The position numbers and the translations under genes are program-made. From Luteibacter yeojuensis (lineage in GTDB: Bacteria; Pseudomonadota; Gammaproteobacteria; Xanthomonadales; Rhodanobacteraceae): a stretch of DNA of 64,000 nt. The notes under the pieces are model-generated. The model made no database searches and had not been told where the DNA came from. It was given only the letters and a program-made list of their open reading frames with translations. The stretch is taken from NCBI RefSeq assembly GCF_011742875.1, contig NZ_JAAQTL010000002.1, positions 529,348 to 593,347 on the forward strand, written 5' to 3'. This document shows positions 8,380 through 16,495 of the stretch, one piece after another (within the stretch, counting starts at the first letter, position 1; each line of letters opens with the position of its first letter).

Positions 8380-9312
8380 ATGAAGGATGAATTCATCGAT
8401 CTTTCGAGATTTCGACTTGGCGACAGCTACAGCCGTGCGGAGATCGCGGAGCTAGGTTCTATAACGCCTAAGAATTTCGTTCGGCCTACCGGAATTACCG
8501 AATTCGCGAACGCTGTACTCCTCTTCGTGACGTTGGAGAAGGATCACTACACCTATCGCGATCAGTTTGAGGGGAACCTGTTCTGGTGGCAGAGTCAGAC
8601 GCGCCAGACACAAGAAAGTCCAGTGCTACAGAGCCTCATATCGGGCGAGCGCGAAGCTCATCTTTTTGTGCGAGTCCGAGCGAAGGCTTCCTCGACACTT
8701 CCTTTTGTGTATTGCGGCCGACTTTCGCCACCGCTGATGAAAGACGAACGCCCTGTCACTTGTGAGTTCGAGGTGTTGGACTTTGTCCAGCACCCGACCG
8801 GTGAGCTCGCTCGAGTCTATGCCTGGCGATCAGAAGCGCCGATGGCGACTGCCGAGGCCGAACGCCGGCAAGCACTCGTGACCGAGGAGCTAGCGATGCC
8901 TCGTGCGCATGGACAGGGCCGAATGCGAGACTACCAAAGGCGAAGAACCGTCGAGATACACGCAATGGAAATAGCCAAAGAGCACTACGCGACCTTGGGC
9001 TACCGTGTAATCGATACATCCAGCACTCACCCCTTCGATCTAAGGTGCTTGCAGGCCGGCGTCGAGAAGCGAGTGGAAGTGAAAGGTACGCAATCGATTG
9101 GCCATACCGTCGACGTGACTGCAGGTGAAATCCAGTCAGCATGGAATGGTCGAAAGGATGGCTACACAACGGATCTTTTCCTCGTCCACTCCATTTCGCT
9201 GAGGAGCACTGGGCAGGACGTCTACGCTACAGGTGGCGAGGTAGTCAAAGTCGAAGACTGGCAACCTCTACAAGCTGCCCTTAAGCCCATAGCTTTCCGC
9301 TATCAACTCTAG
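8380..9312 (+). CDS. DUF3427-DUF3883 protein with PD-(D/E)xK nuclease-like C-terminus
   Basis: 310 residues, not a housekeeping protein. The N-terminal two thirds resemble DUF3427: NLFWWQSQ at 67-73 and an LPFVYCGRL stretch at 108-115, features of the module usually found at the C-terminus of defence helicases. Residues 190-270 match the DUF3883/NOV_C type: E193, then D220 in PFDLRC and E233-V-K235 in RVEVKGTQ, the layout of a PD-(D/E)xK nuclease core. The gene is freestanding and less GC-rich than its neighbours. An insertion sequence begins about 50-200 bp after its stop. Role inferred: DNA sensing and cleavage in phage or plasmid defence. Confidence 0.65.
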   Translation: MKDEFIDLSRFRLGDSYSRAEIAELGSITPKNFVRPTGITEFANAVLLFVTLEKDHYTYRDQFEGNLFWWQSQTRQTQESPVLQSLISGEREAHLFVRVRAKASSTLPFVYCGRLSPPLMKDERPVTCEFEVLDFVQHPTGELARVYAWRSEAPMATAEAERRQALVTEELAMPRAHGQGRMRDYQRRRTVEIHAMEIAKEHYATLGYRVIDTSSTHPFDLRCLQAGVEKRVEVKGTQSIGHTVDVTAGEIQSAWNGRKDGYTTDLFLVHSISLRSTGQDVYATGGEVVKVEDWQPLQAALKPIAFRYQL

Positions 9313-9357
9313 TCCGCGATTGCTGTGTCTGTAATGACCCAGCGGTTCCTGCACAGG

Positions 9358-9507
9358 TCAGGCCGCTAAAGCGTATGCCTCAGCGGGTGTCTTCATCCCC
9401 AGCGCCTGGTGCGGACGCCAGTGGTTGTAGAACGCGATCCAGTCGCCGATCACTCGCATCGCATGCTGCTGGCTTTCGAAGCGGTGCCGGTGTGCGCACT
9501 GCTCCTT
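9358..9507 (-). pseudogene. C-terminal fragment of an older IS3-family transposase
   Basis: The minus strand encodes 49 residues ending in a stop, including FYNHWRPHQALGMKTPAEA, the typical tail of an IS3-family DDE transposase after the catalytic Glu. It is cut off at about 9508, where the intact IS3 element begins. No matching N-terminal part is visible beyond the right end of that element (after 10713), so the older copy was already truncated or lost DNA on insertion. Confidence 0.65.
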
Positions 9508-9522
9508 CCGTAAGCTCCCCTG

Positions 9523-10347
9523 TCAAGCAGACACATCAAAAGTAGAACTTCTGGCGTGGTTGGTGCGAAATTCGACGGGGCTGATGCCGCCAAGAGCGTC
9601 GTGGGGTCGTACTTCGTTGTAGTCGATCATCCACCAGTGTGCCGCCTCGCGAACATCTTCAAGGCGGGCAAAGAGGTACTGGTCCAGGACCTCCTCGCGG
9701 AAGGTGCGATTGAAGCGTTCGATGAAGGCGTTCTGGTTGGGCTTGCCGGGCTGGATGTATTGAATTGCCACGCCATTGGGTTTTGCCCACTGGGTGAACG
9801 TCTCGCCCAGGAACTCCGGCCCGTTGTCCGAACGCACCACCTGCGGCAGTCCGTGGTCGCGCTTGATCTGATCGAAAACGCGCACCAGGCGGCTTGAAGT
9901 GATCGATGTGTCCACTTCGATATGCATCGCCTCGCGATTGAAGTCGTCGACGACGTTGAACGTCCGGAAGCGGCGGCCGCAAGCCAGAGCATCACTCATG
10001 AAATCAATGGACCACACGGTATCCGGCAACTTCGGCACATAAAGCGCGATGCGATCGCGTTTCGGAAGGCGACGCTTCGCTGCGCGCCGGATGTTTAGCT
10101 TCATCGCCTTGTACACACGGTATATCCGTTTTGGGTTCCAATCCTTTCGCTTCTTGCGCAACTGGTCGCTGCACTTCCAGAAGCCCCGGCTTGGCCGCTC
10201 TTCCACCAGCTTCGCCAAGGCGGCGATCAGTTCAGCGTCACGCACCGTCCAGTCCAGGGGCGGCGCATACCAGGCCGCTCGTGACAACCCGAGATACCTG
10301 CAGGACCGGCTCAGTGGGCGGGCATGCACCTCGGTCAAGAAGCGCAC
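9523..10347 (-). CDS. IS3-family transposase OrfB (DDE integrase)
   Basis: Catalytic part of the transposase, about 274 residues from the first in-frame GTG, but normally made as an OrfAB fusion by -1 frameshifting from orfA. The rve/DDE motif is complete: D in WSIDFMSD, D in VVRSDNGPEF, and E in NAFIERFNRTFREEV. An upstream HTH-like segment carries RIYRVYKAMKLN. It cuts and joins the element's ends during transposition. Confidence 0.9.
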   Translation of the reverse strand: MRFLTEVHARPLSRSCRYLGLSRAAWYAPPLDWTVRDAELIAALAKLVEERPSRGFWKCSDQLRKKRKDWNPKRIYRVYKAMKLNIRRAAKRRLPKRDRIALYVPKLPDTVWSIDFMSDALACGRRFRTFNVVDDFNREAMHIEVDTSITSSRLVRVFDQIKRDHGLPQVVRSDNGPEFLGETFTQWAKPNGVAIQYIQPGKPNQNAFIERFNRTFREEVLDQYLFARLEDVREAAHWWMIDYNEVRPHDALGGISPVEFRTNHARSSTFDVSA

Positions 10348-10370
10348 CGCCTCTCGCTTCTGGGCCGGTC

Positions 10371-10385
10371 CTAGAGTTTTTTTGC
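10371..10385 (-). promoter_or_regulatory. Programmed -1 frameshift site between orfA and orfB
   Basis: The minus strand reads GCAAAAAAACTCTAG, a run of seven A then C just before the orfA stop. Slipping back by one base gives A-K-K-T-L-G-P-A-Q-K-R-E-A-V-R-F, which enters the orfB frame exactly. This is the usual way IS3-family elements make their fusion transposase. Confidence 0.75.
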
Positions 10386-10637
10386 AATCAGGTCCTTCAG
10401 TGCCGCGTTATCCAGCGCCAACTCTGCGTACATACGCTTCAATTTGGCGTTCTCCGCCTCCAGGTCCTTCACCCGGCGCAATTCGGACGCCTCCAGGCCG
10501 CCGTACTTGGCCCGCCAGGCGTAGAAGCTGGCGGGACTGAAGCCATGCTGCCGGGCCAGCTCCGAAACCGCCATGCCTGCCTCAGCCTGCTTGATAAACC
10601 CGATGATCTGCTCGGTGGTGAAACGACTCTTCTTCAT
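10371..10637 (-). CDS. IS3-family transposase OrfA (HTH protein)
   Basis: 88 residues: MKKSRFTTEQIIGF starts a helix-turn-helix (VSELARQHGFSPASFYAWRAKYGG) followed by a leucine-zipper-like coiled coil (DLEAENAKLKRMYAELALDN). It ends DLIAKKL then TAG. It binds the terminal inverted repeats and, fused to OrfB, forms the active transposase. Confidence 0.9.
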   Translation of the reverse strand: MKKSRFTTEQIIGFIKQAEAGMAVSELARQHGFSPASFYAWRAKYGGLEASELRRVKDLEAENAKLKRMYAELALDNAALKDLIAKKL

Positions 10638-10790
10638 ATCCGTCCTCGTGATTGACGGACTTTACAGCTTCATGTGGTAGGGCTCAGTGGGGGCAGGTCA
10701 GGGGGAGCTTACGACCCGATTGCGTCCAACGCTCAACACATCGATGCGCCTGCGGAAGAAGACTTCATATCGCGCGGGGGTATTGAGCCA

Positions 10791-12086
10791 CTAAGACGGC
10801 CGCGAATTCATATCAGACATCGAATCGTCGAATGGTCGCAAGTACAGCTGCTCTCCGGCAATCTTGGTCATTTTTAGACGAATGATCATGCGTAATTTGG
10901 GATCGACGAACCGATAAGCATCTCCTCTGGGCGTGCGCCGTATTAGTGGCTTCTGAGATGAAGCAAGCTCCGACAACAATTGAGGAACATTCAGTACCAC
11001 ATCTTTGCAGCTATTCGGGAATTCGCGACGAATTATCAACTCAATCTCATTACTTGTTAAGTCGTAATTCTTACAGGCACCGAGGGCATAAATAACTTGA
11101 TTCTTTCTACCAATCTTGGTCGTCCGCGAGTTCATATTGAACTCAACGACCGATAGCTCACTTATGAGCGAGGCCCGAACCCAGTCATGTCGCCCCTTGT
11201 CGAACGCAGAGAAATCAATAACATTTCCATTCTCTTGCGCTCGAAATGCAATCTGCAAGCAGATGTCCTGCAAATACTGCGGAATAAGATCCGCATAGTA
11301 AATTATCTCATTGACATAATACTTGAGATTGAACTCGCGATGGGGTTCGATTGTATACCCCAAGATTTCGATGAACCCTCGGGTGGCAAGAACTCGAGCT
11401 TGATCGTCCGATAGTCGAGCAACCTCCGGTATTTCCATCAACCGATTAGTCACGGTATTGGAATTAGAAGCCTGAGTAATATACGAACGGATATCATTCG
11501 ACGTACCAACAAGCAAGATCTTCACATCGTACTGAGCGTAGTTGCTGTCGTCCACCAAGAGTAGCAACCCAACCAGCTCCTTAATCAATTGAGGATCGTC
11601 AAGGATATGCTCTAGGTTGTCGAACACGAGGCAACATTTACGCTTCGTACCCGCCTTCGCTCTTACCGCTTTTAAGCACGCTTCGAATGCATCTTGCTTC
11701 GGAAAGGCAAACATATTGGAGTGTGAAAGCTCACCTTCAGCGACGAACGCCTTGACTGCCGCTTTCTTCTCCTCTGAGTATCCGGAACGGGTTGCAATAC
11801 CATTTCGAGCGAGAGTACTTTCAACCACGGCCAATATCGTACCTGCCGAACTTGCCCGACCAAGATTTATCACCTCATAGGTGATGTCTTCCGCTTCGAA
11901 CAGCCTCTTGTAGAGCCAAGACTTACCCGCGCCGCTTTCGCCATGTATCACTACATGTTTCGACATACGTAATGCGCGAAGAAGAGCCTTTTCGAGAATG
12001 GGGCGCTCAATATACATATCACTCCGCACCCTGTTCGCACGCGGAGTGAAAACGGCTTCCGGCTGCACCGCTTCCTTTACGACCAT
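10791..12086 (-). CDS. AAA-type ATPase, orphan, probably horizontally acquired
   Basis: 431 residues from the ATG at 12086, which follows GGGGAAGGGGCAGC. Walker A is HGESGAGKS at 48-56, Walker B is CLVFDNLEH at about 152-160, and LVGTSNDIRSY downstream resembles a sensor-1 segment. The rest is helical and ends with a possible winged-helix region (PLIRRTPRGDAYRFVDP). The arrangement resembles single-chain AAA/STAND-like ATPases in defence islands, but no named family is recognised. GC content and codon use (many AAT, ATA, AAA) differ clearly from neighbours. With the IS removed it would lie next to the DUF3427-DUF3883 gene, convergent with it. Confidence 0.7.
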   Translation of the reverse strand: MVVKEAVQPEAVFTPRANRVRSDMYIERPILEKALLRALRMSKHVVIHGESGAGKSWLYKRLFEAEDITYEVINLGRASSAGTILAVVESTLARNGIATRSGYSEEKKAAVKAFVAEGELSHSNMFAFPKQDAFEACLKAVRAKAGTKRKCCLVFDNLEHILDDPQLIKELVGLLLLVDDSNYAQYDVKILLVGTSNDIRSYITQASNSNTVTNRLMEIPEVARLSDDQARVLATRGFIEILGYTIEPHREFNLKYYVNEIIYYADLIPQYLQDICLQIAFRAQENGNVIDFSAFDKGRHDWVRASLISELSVVEFNMNSRTTKIGRKNQVIYALGACKNYDLTSNEIELIIRREFPNSCKDVVLNVPQLLSELASSQKPLIRRTPRGDAYRFVDPKLRMIIRLKMTKIAGEQLYLRPFDDSMSDMNSRPS

Positions 12087-12264
12087 GCTGCCCCTTCCCC
12101 TAGAAAAAATTGCCCAGCCCAATCTTTGCGCACGGATGCGCGCATCTCCCTGACGTTATTATTAGCCCCTGCTGCGGGACACGCATCAACTTCGTGCAGC
12201 TCAAAGCGCATCACGCCGAAGAAGTGCTTTCTCCAACCTTATTAGGGACTTAAGCGGGATCACC

Positions 12265-13038
12265 TCACCCGCACTTCGAATACCCACAATTCAAACAAGT
12301 CTGACACCCATCCATCAGCACCAGCGCCTGGGTATTGCACTTGGCGCAGAGGGTGGCGCCGGCAGGGAAGCCCGAGGCGTTGGTGTGGGACTCGGCTGAG
12401 GAAGCGCTATCGCCAGCCTGGCTCGCCGCTGTAGCGGCTCCTACAGGGGCGGCGGCCGGCTTGGCGGCGGCCTTCTCGTAAGCCGCGCGCTTCTCGGCGA
12501 TGAGCTGGCGGGTGGCCTCGCTCATTTCGGGATCGTGGATGAGCCCGATCGACTTCATATGCTGCTCGATCACCGCGCCGATCTCGGCGACGATGCTGGG
12601 CATGTAGACGCCGCCGGCCTTGAAGTAGCCGCCGCGCGGGTCGAAGACGGCCTTGAGCTCTTCGACGATGAAGGTCACGTCGCCGCCCTTGCGGAAGACG
12701 GCGGACAGGATTCGGGTGAGCGCCACGATCCACTGGAAGTGGTCCATGTTCTTCGAGTTGATGAAGAGCTCGAAGGGACGGCGCTGTTCGTAGGGGGTGC
12801 CGGCGTTCAGGACGATGTCGTTGATGGTCACGTACAGCGCGTGCTCGAAGAGCGGCGACTTGATCTTGTACGTGTTGCCCACGAGGGTTTCCGGGCGCTC
12901 CAGGCTTTCGTGCATCTGGATCACTTCGGCCACGGGCGCGGTGTCTTTCACCGGCGCGGCGGCGGGGGCCGGGGCGGCCTTGTCCTCGGGCTTAACGACG
13001 TTGTAGCCCTTGATCTTCTTTTCGATCTTGATCGCCAT
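12265..13038 (-). CDS. nrdJb: Class II ribonucleotide reductase, small C-terminal subunit NrdJb
   Basis: 257 residues. A conserved core (VGNTYKIKSPLFEHALYVTIND, then RRPFELFINSKNMDHFQWIV) is followed by a low-complexity Ala-rich linker and a Cys-rich tail CAKCNTQALVLMDGCQTCLNC ending GYSKCG. In the split class II enzyme known from Pseudomonas aeruginosa, NrdJb works with NrdJa; the C-terminal cysteines would relay electrons to the active site, or bind zinc. The linker contains 23 bp of REP sequence in frame (12422-12444, encoding PVGAATAAS). Same strand as nrdJa, separated from it by the histone-like gene. Confidence 0.8.
   Translation of the reverse strand: MAIKIEKKIKGYNVVKPEDKAAPAPAAAPVKDTAPVAEVIQMHESLERPETLVGNTYKIKSPLFEHALYVTINDIVLNAGTPYEQRRPFELFINSKNMDHFQWIVALTRILSAVFRKGGDVTFIVEELKAVFDPRGGYFKAGGVYMPSIVAEIGAVIEQHMKSIGLIHDPEMSEATRQLIAEKRAAYEKAAAKPAAAPVGAATAASQAGDSASSAESHTNASGFPAGATLCAKCNTQALVLMDGCQTCLNCGYSKCG
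12422..12444 (-). repeat. REP half-site inside nrdJb coding sequence
   Basis: CTCGCCGCTGTAGCGGCTCCTAC on the plus strand is a complete REP core, identical in form to the intergenic ones, lying in frame within the Ala-rich linker of NrdJb. Confidence 0.85.
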
Positions 13039-13056
13039 GACTCTTCTCTCTTAGGT

Positions 13057-13086
13057 ATCCGGCCCGGCGCGTACGCCGGGCCGGAT
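13057..13086. terminator. Strong hairpin between the histone-like gene and nrdJb
   Basis: ATCCGGCCCGGCG and its complement CGCCGGGCCGGAT form a perfect 13-bp stem with a 4-base loop. No U-run follows on the minus strand, so it is not a classical terminator; it may attenuate transcription, protect the 3' end of the upstream message, or set relative levels of the genes. Confidence 0.5.
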
Positions 13087-13095
13087 GGGTACTAC

Positions 13096-13950
13096 TTACT
13101 TACGACGGCCACGGGCGGCGGACTTGCGCGCCGACGTACGGCCGGTCTTGCTGGCAGTGGACCTCTTTACCGCCTTGGAGGCGGCTTTCTTACCAACCGC
13201 CTTGCGGGCGGTCGTCTTACCGGCGGCCTTGCGGACCGTCTTCTTCGTTGCGACGCGGCCGGCGCTCTTGCGGGCGACCTTGCGCGTGGTCTTCCTGGCG
13301 ACGCGGCCGGCGGCCTTGCGGGCGCTGGTCTTCTTCGCCGCGCCCTTGCGGGCGACCTTCTTGACGGCGGCCTTGCGGCCGGCCGACTTCTTCACGGCCT
13401 TGCGGGTGGCCTTCTTGGCCGAAGCCTTCTTCACGGCGCCCTTCCTGGCGGCGGACTTCTTCACCGTCGCCTTCCTGGTCGCGCCCTTCTTGGCGACAGC
13501 CTTCTTCGCAGAGGCTTTCCTGGTGGCCGACTTCTTGGTGGCCGCCTTCTTCGTAGCCTTCTTGGCGGCAGCGCCCTTCTTGGCAGCGGCCTTCTTCGCC
13601 GTACCCTTCTTGGCAACCGCCTTCTTCGCCGCGCCCTTCTTGGCCGAAGCCTTCCTGGCAGCCGGAGCCGCCTTCTTGGCAGCGGCAGCCTTCTTCGCAG
13701 GCTTACGCCTGGTCGGCGCCTTCACCGCCGGCTCGCTGGTTTCGTCTTCCACCGGTGCGTTGGCGGCGGGTGCCGGCGTGGGCTCGATCACCTTGCGGGC
13801 AACCGGCTTGCGCTTCACCACTTTCTTGGCGACGGCCGGTGCCGGCATGTCGTCGGCGGTGTGATCCGCCGCCGGTGCCGGCATGGTGTCGGTAGCGCTG
13901 CTCTCGGTCGAGGGCATTTCGCCCTCGACGGTCTGGTTCTCGATCGACAT
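13096..13950 (-). CDS. Histone H1-like Lys/Ala-rich DNA-binding protein
   Basis: 284 residues. After an acidic N-terminal 80 residues comes a long tail of repeated KKAxAKK/ARKA pentapeptide-type units with Thr, Arg and Gly, as in the Lys/Ala-rich tails of AlgP- or HctB-like bacterial histone H1 homologues. Such tails bind and compact DNA without a folded domain. It lies between nrdJa (ends 13972) and nrdJb (starts 13038) on the same strand with short gaps, so cotranscription with a nucleotide reductase is likely. Repeat number in such genes is often variable. Confidence 0.85.
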   Translation of the reverse strand: MSIENQTVEGEMPSTESSATDTMPAPAADHTADDMPAPAVAKKVVKRKPVARKVIEPTPAPAANAPVEDETSEPAVKAPTRRKPAKKAAAAKKAAPAARKASAKKGAAKKAVAKKGTAKKAAAKKGAAAKKATKKAATKKSATRKASAKKAVAKKGATRKATVKKSAARKGAVKKASAKKATRKAVKKSAGRKAAVKKVARKGAAKKTSARKAAGRVARKTTRKVARKSAGRVATKKTVRKAAGKTTARKAVGKKAASKAVKRSTASKTGRTSARKSAARGRRK

Positions 13951-13971
13951 ACGTATTCCCTCTCCGCGGGG

Positions 13972-16119
13972 TCAGAACTTGCCGTAATAGCCTTCCTTCA
14001 GGGCATCGAAAAGGTTCGCGGCGGTGTGCATTTCACCGTCGTACTCCACCTCGTCGTTACCCTTCAGTTCGACAACGCTACCGTCTTCCAATTCGAAGCG
14101 ATAGAGGGTGTTCTCGAGATCGGTTTCCTTGACCAGCACACCCTGGAACGCGGCCGGGTTGAAACGGAAGGTCGTACAGCCCTTCAGACCCTGCTTGTAC
14201 GCGTAGAAATAGATGTCCTTGAAGTCTTCGTACGGGTAGTCCGTGGGCACGTTGGCCGTCTTGGAAATGGAGGAGTCGATCCACTTCTGCGAGGCGGCCT
14301 GGATGTCCACGTGCTCCTTCGGGCTGATGTCGTCGGCCGCCACGAAGTAGTCCGGCAGGCGGGTCTTCGGGTCGTCGGAGAGCGGCAGGGCATCGCCGTT
14401 GATGAGGGCGCGATAGGCGAGCAGCTCGTAGCTGTACACCTCCACCTTTTCCTTCGACTTCTTGCCCTCGCGGATCACGTTGCGCGAATAGTGGTGGGCG
14501 AAGCTGGGCTCGATGCCGTTGGAGGCGTTGTTGGCCAGGCTGAGGGAAATCGTACCGGTGGGGGCGATGGACGAGTGGTGGGTGAAGCGCGCACCGGTCT
14601 CGGCCAGGGCGTCCACCAGGTCCGGGGCCACTTCGGCCACGCGCTGCATATAGCGCGAGTACTTCGCGTGCAGCACGCTGCCCTTGATGGTCTGGCCGAT
14701 CTTCCAGCCGTCCTTCGCCATTTCCGGGCGCTTGCGCAGCATGTCGCCGGTCACTTCGTACTCGCGCGCCAGGACGGGCGCCGGGCCCTTTTCCTTGGCG
14801 AGGTCGAGGGCCACTTCCCAGCCGGCCAGGGCCATCTCGCGGGACACGTCCTCGGTGAAGGCCACGGCATCCGCCGCGCCGTAGCGCATCTTCAGCATGG
14901 TGAGGGTGGAACCCAGGCCGAGGAAGCCCATGCCATGGCGGCGCTTGGAGAGGATTTCCTCGCGCTGCTGCGCCAGCGGCAGGCCGTTGATCTCCACCAC
15001 GTTATCGAGCATGCGGGTGAACACGCGCACCACTTCGCGGTATTCGTCCCAGTCGAAACGGGCCTTCGGGCCGAACGGGTCGCGCACGAAGGTGGTGAGG
15101 TTCACCGAGCCCAGCAGGCAGGAGCCGTACGGCGGCAGCGGCTGCTCGCCGCAGGGGTTGGTGGCGCGGATGTGCTCGCACCACCAGTTGTTGTTCATCT
15201 CGTTGACGCGGTCGATGAGGATGAAGCCCGGCTCGGCGTAGTCGTACGTTGAGACCATGATCATGTCCCACAGATGACGGGCACGGATGTGGCCGTAGAT
15301 CTTGCAGGCCACCAGGCCGTCGTCGCGGGTGACGTAGTTTTCCCGGGTGGGCCACTCGCGCCACACGACCTTGGAGGCGTCGTCGAGGTCGATCTCGCCC
15401 TGCTCCTTCACGTGCACCGGGAAGACGGTGGGCCAGTCCTCGTCGTTCTCCACGGCGTCCATGAAGCCGTCGGTGATCAGCAGCGACAGGTTGAACTGGC
15501 GCAGGCGGCCGTCCTCGCGCTTGGCGCGGATGAATTCCTTGGCGTCCGGATGGCTCACGTCGAAGGTGCCCATCTGCGCGCCGCGGCGGCCGCCGGCGGA
15601 CGAGACGGTGAAGCACATCTTGTCGTAGATATCCATGAACGACAGCGGGCCCGAGGTATGGGCGCCGGCGCCGGACACGTACGCGCCGCGCGGACGCAGC
15701 GTGGAGAACTCGTAGCCGATACCGCAGCCGGCCTTCAGCGTGAGGCCCGCCTCGTGCACCTTCTCGAGGATGTCGTCCATCGAGTCGTGGATGGTGCCCG
15801 ACACGGTGCAGTTGATCGTGGAGGTGGCGGGCTTGTGCTCCAGCGCGCCGGCGTTGGACGTGATGCGGCCGGCGGGAATCGCACCGCGGCGCAGGGCCCA
15901 GAGGAAGCGCTCGAACCAGTGGCTGCGCAGCTCGTCGGTGGCTTCCACGTCGGAGAGCGCGCGCGCCACGCGCTTGTAGGTCTCGTCGACGGAGCCGTCC
16001 ACCGGCTCGCCCGTCTTCGACTTCAGGCGGTACTTCTTGTCCCAGATGTCATACGAGGCGGGCTGAAGCGGGATGGCCGCGGTCTCAAGCCCCATGGCTT
16101 GCGCACGTGCAGTGCTCAT
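13972..16119 (-). CDS. nrdJa: Adenosylcobalamin-dependent ribonucleotide reductase, large part NrdJa
   Basis: 715 residues, class II reductase that makes deoxyribonucleotides using coenzyme B12 instead of a diiron radical, so it works with or without oxygen. Visible hallmarks: ITSNAGALEHKPAT, KAGCGIGYEFSTLRPRGAYV, SSAGGRRGAQMGTFDVSHPD, the N-P-C-G-E-Q-P-L-P-P-Y-G-S-C-L-L-G active-site motif and THHSSIAPTGTISL. The C-terminal cysteine tail is absent here and supplied by NrdJb. The ATG at 16119 is preceded by GAGGAC; an in-frame ATG at 16254 would add non-conserved sequence. Confidence 0.92.
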   Translation of the reverse strand: MSTARAQAMGLETAAIPLQPASYDIWDKKYRLKSKTGEPVDGSVDETYKRVARALSDVEATDELRSHWFERFLWALRRGAIPAGRITSNAGALEHKPATSTINCTVSGTIHDSMDDILEKVHEAGLTLKAGCGIGYEFSTLRPRGAYVSGAGAHTSGPLSFMDIYDKMCFTVSSAGGRRGAQMGTFDVSHPDAKEFIRAKREDGRLRQFNLSLLITDGFMDAVENDEDWPTVFPVHVKEQGEIDLDDASKVVWREWPTRENYVTRDDGLVACKIYGHIRARHLWDMIMVSTYDYAEPGFILIDRVNEMNNNWWCEHIRATNPCGEQPLPPYGSCLLGSVNLTTFVRDPFGPKARFDWDEYREVVRVFTRMLDNVVEINGLPLAQQREEILSKRRHGMGFLGLGSTLTMLKMRYGAADAVAFTEDVSREMALAGWEVALDLAKEKGPAPVLAREYEVTGDMLRKRPEMAKDGWKIGQTIKGSVLHAKYSRYMQRVAEVAPDLVDALAETGARFTHHSSIAPTGTISLSLANNASNGIEPSFAHHYSRNVIREGKKSKEKVEVYSYELLAYRALINGDALPLSDDPKTRLPDYFVAADDISPKEHVDIQAASQKWIDSSISKTANVPTDYPYEDFKDIYFYAYKQGLKGCTTFRFNPAAFQGVLVKETDLENTLYRFELEDGSVVELKGNDEVEYDGEMHTAANLFDALKEGYYGKF

Positions 16120-16495
16120 GTATGTGTCGTCCTCGAGTTCCGGCCTTTGTCGGGCCTTTCTTATAGTGGCTTGCGTCGGCGCAACACCGTCGACGGACCC
16201 TCCCCCCGGAGATTCCTGTCGACCATCCCTGGCTTCCCTTCGCCAACCTTTCAAAAAAGCCTTTGGCGACGATGGTTTGAAGCTTGTACCTGATTATCCG
16301 CAGCACCAGCACTTGGTAAGTAGCGAACGAAGGAACACAAGATGTTGTGGTTGCGGCCGAAGTGAACCTTAAACCGGCAGGGGTGCGATGTAAAGTATCC
16401 GCGACGTGCGTCTCAAGGACTGAAACCCGCGCCGCGGGTTGTTGTCGAAAGCGCCGTCCCACGTGCCCGGAGCACACCAGCCAAGGAGCTTCTCA
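16120..16495. other. Divergent promoter region nrdJa / degP-like gene
   Basis: 376 bp without a gene. It must hold promoters for both directions. I see the possible NrdR box pair at 16305-16350 and no cobalamin-riboswitch-like B12 box. No REP element is present. Confidence 0.5.
16305..16350. promoter_or_regulatory. Possible NrdR box pair
   Basis: ACACAAGATGTTGTGG at 16335-16350 matches 13 of 16 positions of the NrdR consensus acaCwAtATaTwGtgt. A weaker palindrome ACCAGCACTTGGT lies at 16305-16317, with centres about 31 bp apart, the spacing (three helix turns) expected for paired NrdR boxes. NrdR represses ribonucleotide reductase genes. The pair is about 190 bp upstream of the nrdJa start. 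Confidence 0.45.

Larger units (their letters stand above)
9510..10712. mobile_element. IS3-family insertion sequence (IS407-like group), intact
   Basis: About 1.2 kb bounded by inverted repeats: GTAAGCTCCCCTGTC at the left end and, read on the minus strand, GTAAGCTCCCCCTGACC at the right end. Inside are orfA and orfB on the minus strand with a slippery run between them. All three catalytic residues are present, so it may be active. I could not see a convincing target-site duplication. The alternative boundary 9521-10700 would give classic TG...CA ends. It separates the DUF3427-DUF3883 gene from the AAA ATPase gene. Confidence 0.8.

Noticed and set aside
10714..10790. Looked for the missing half of the older IS3 transposase after the intact element
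   Set aside because: The sequence there does not continue the transposase; short open stretches did not match any transposase motif.
12535..15252. A 905-codon open frame antisense to nrdJa and nrdJb
   Set aside because: Composition (very Leu/Arg/Gly/Val-rich with repeats mirroring the Lys/Ala gene) is the usual high-GC shadow of real minus-strand genes.
16120..16495. Looked for a cobalamin riboswitch ahead of the B12-dependent nrdJa
   Set aside because: No B12-box-like sequence or matching stem pattern was seen.
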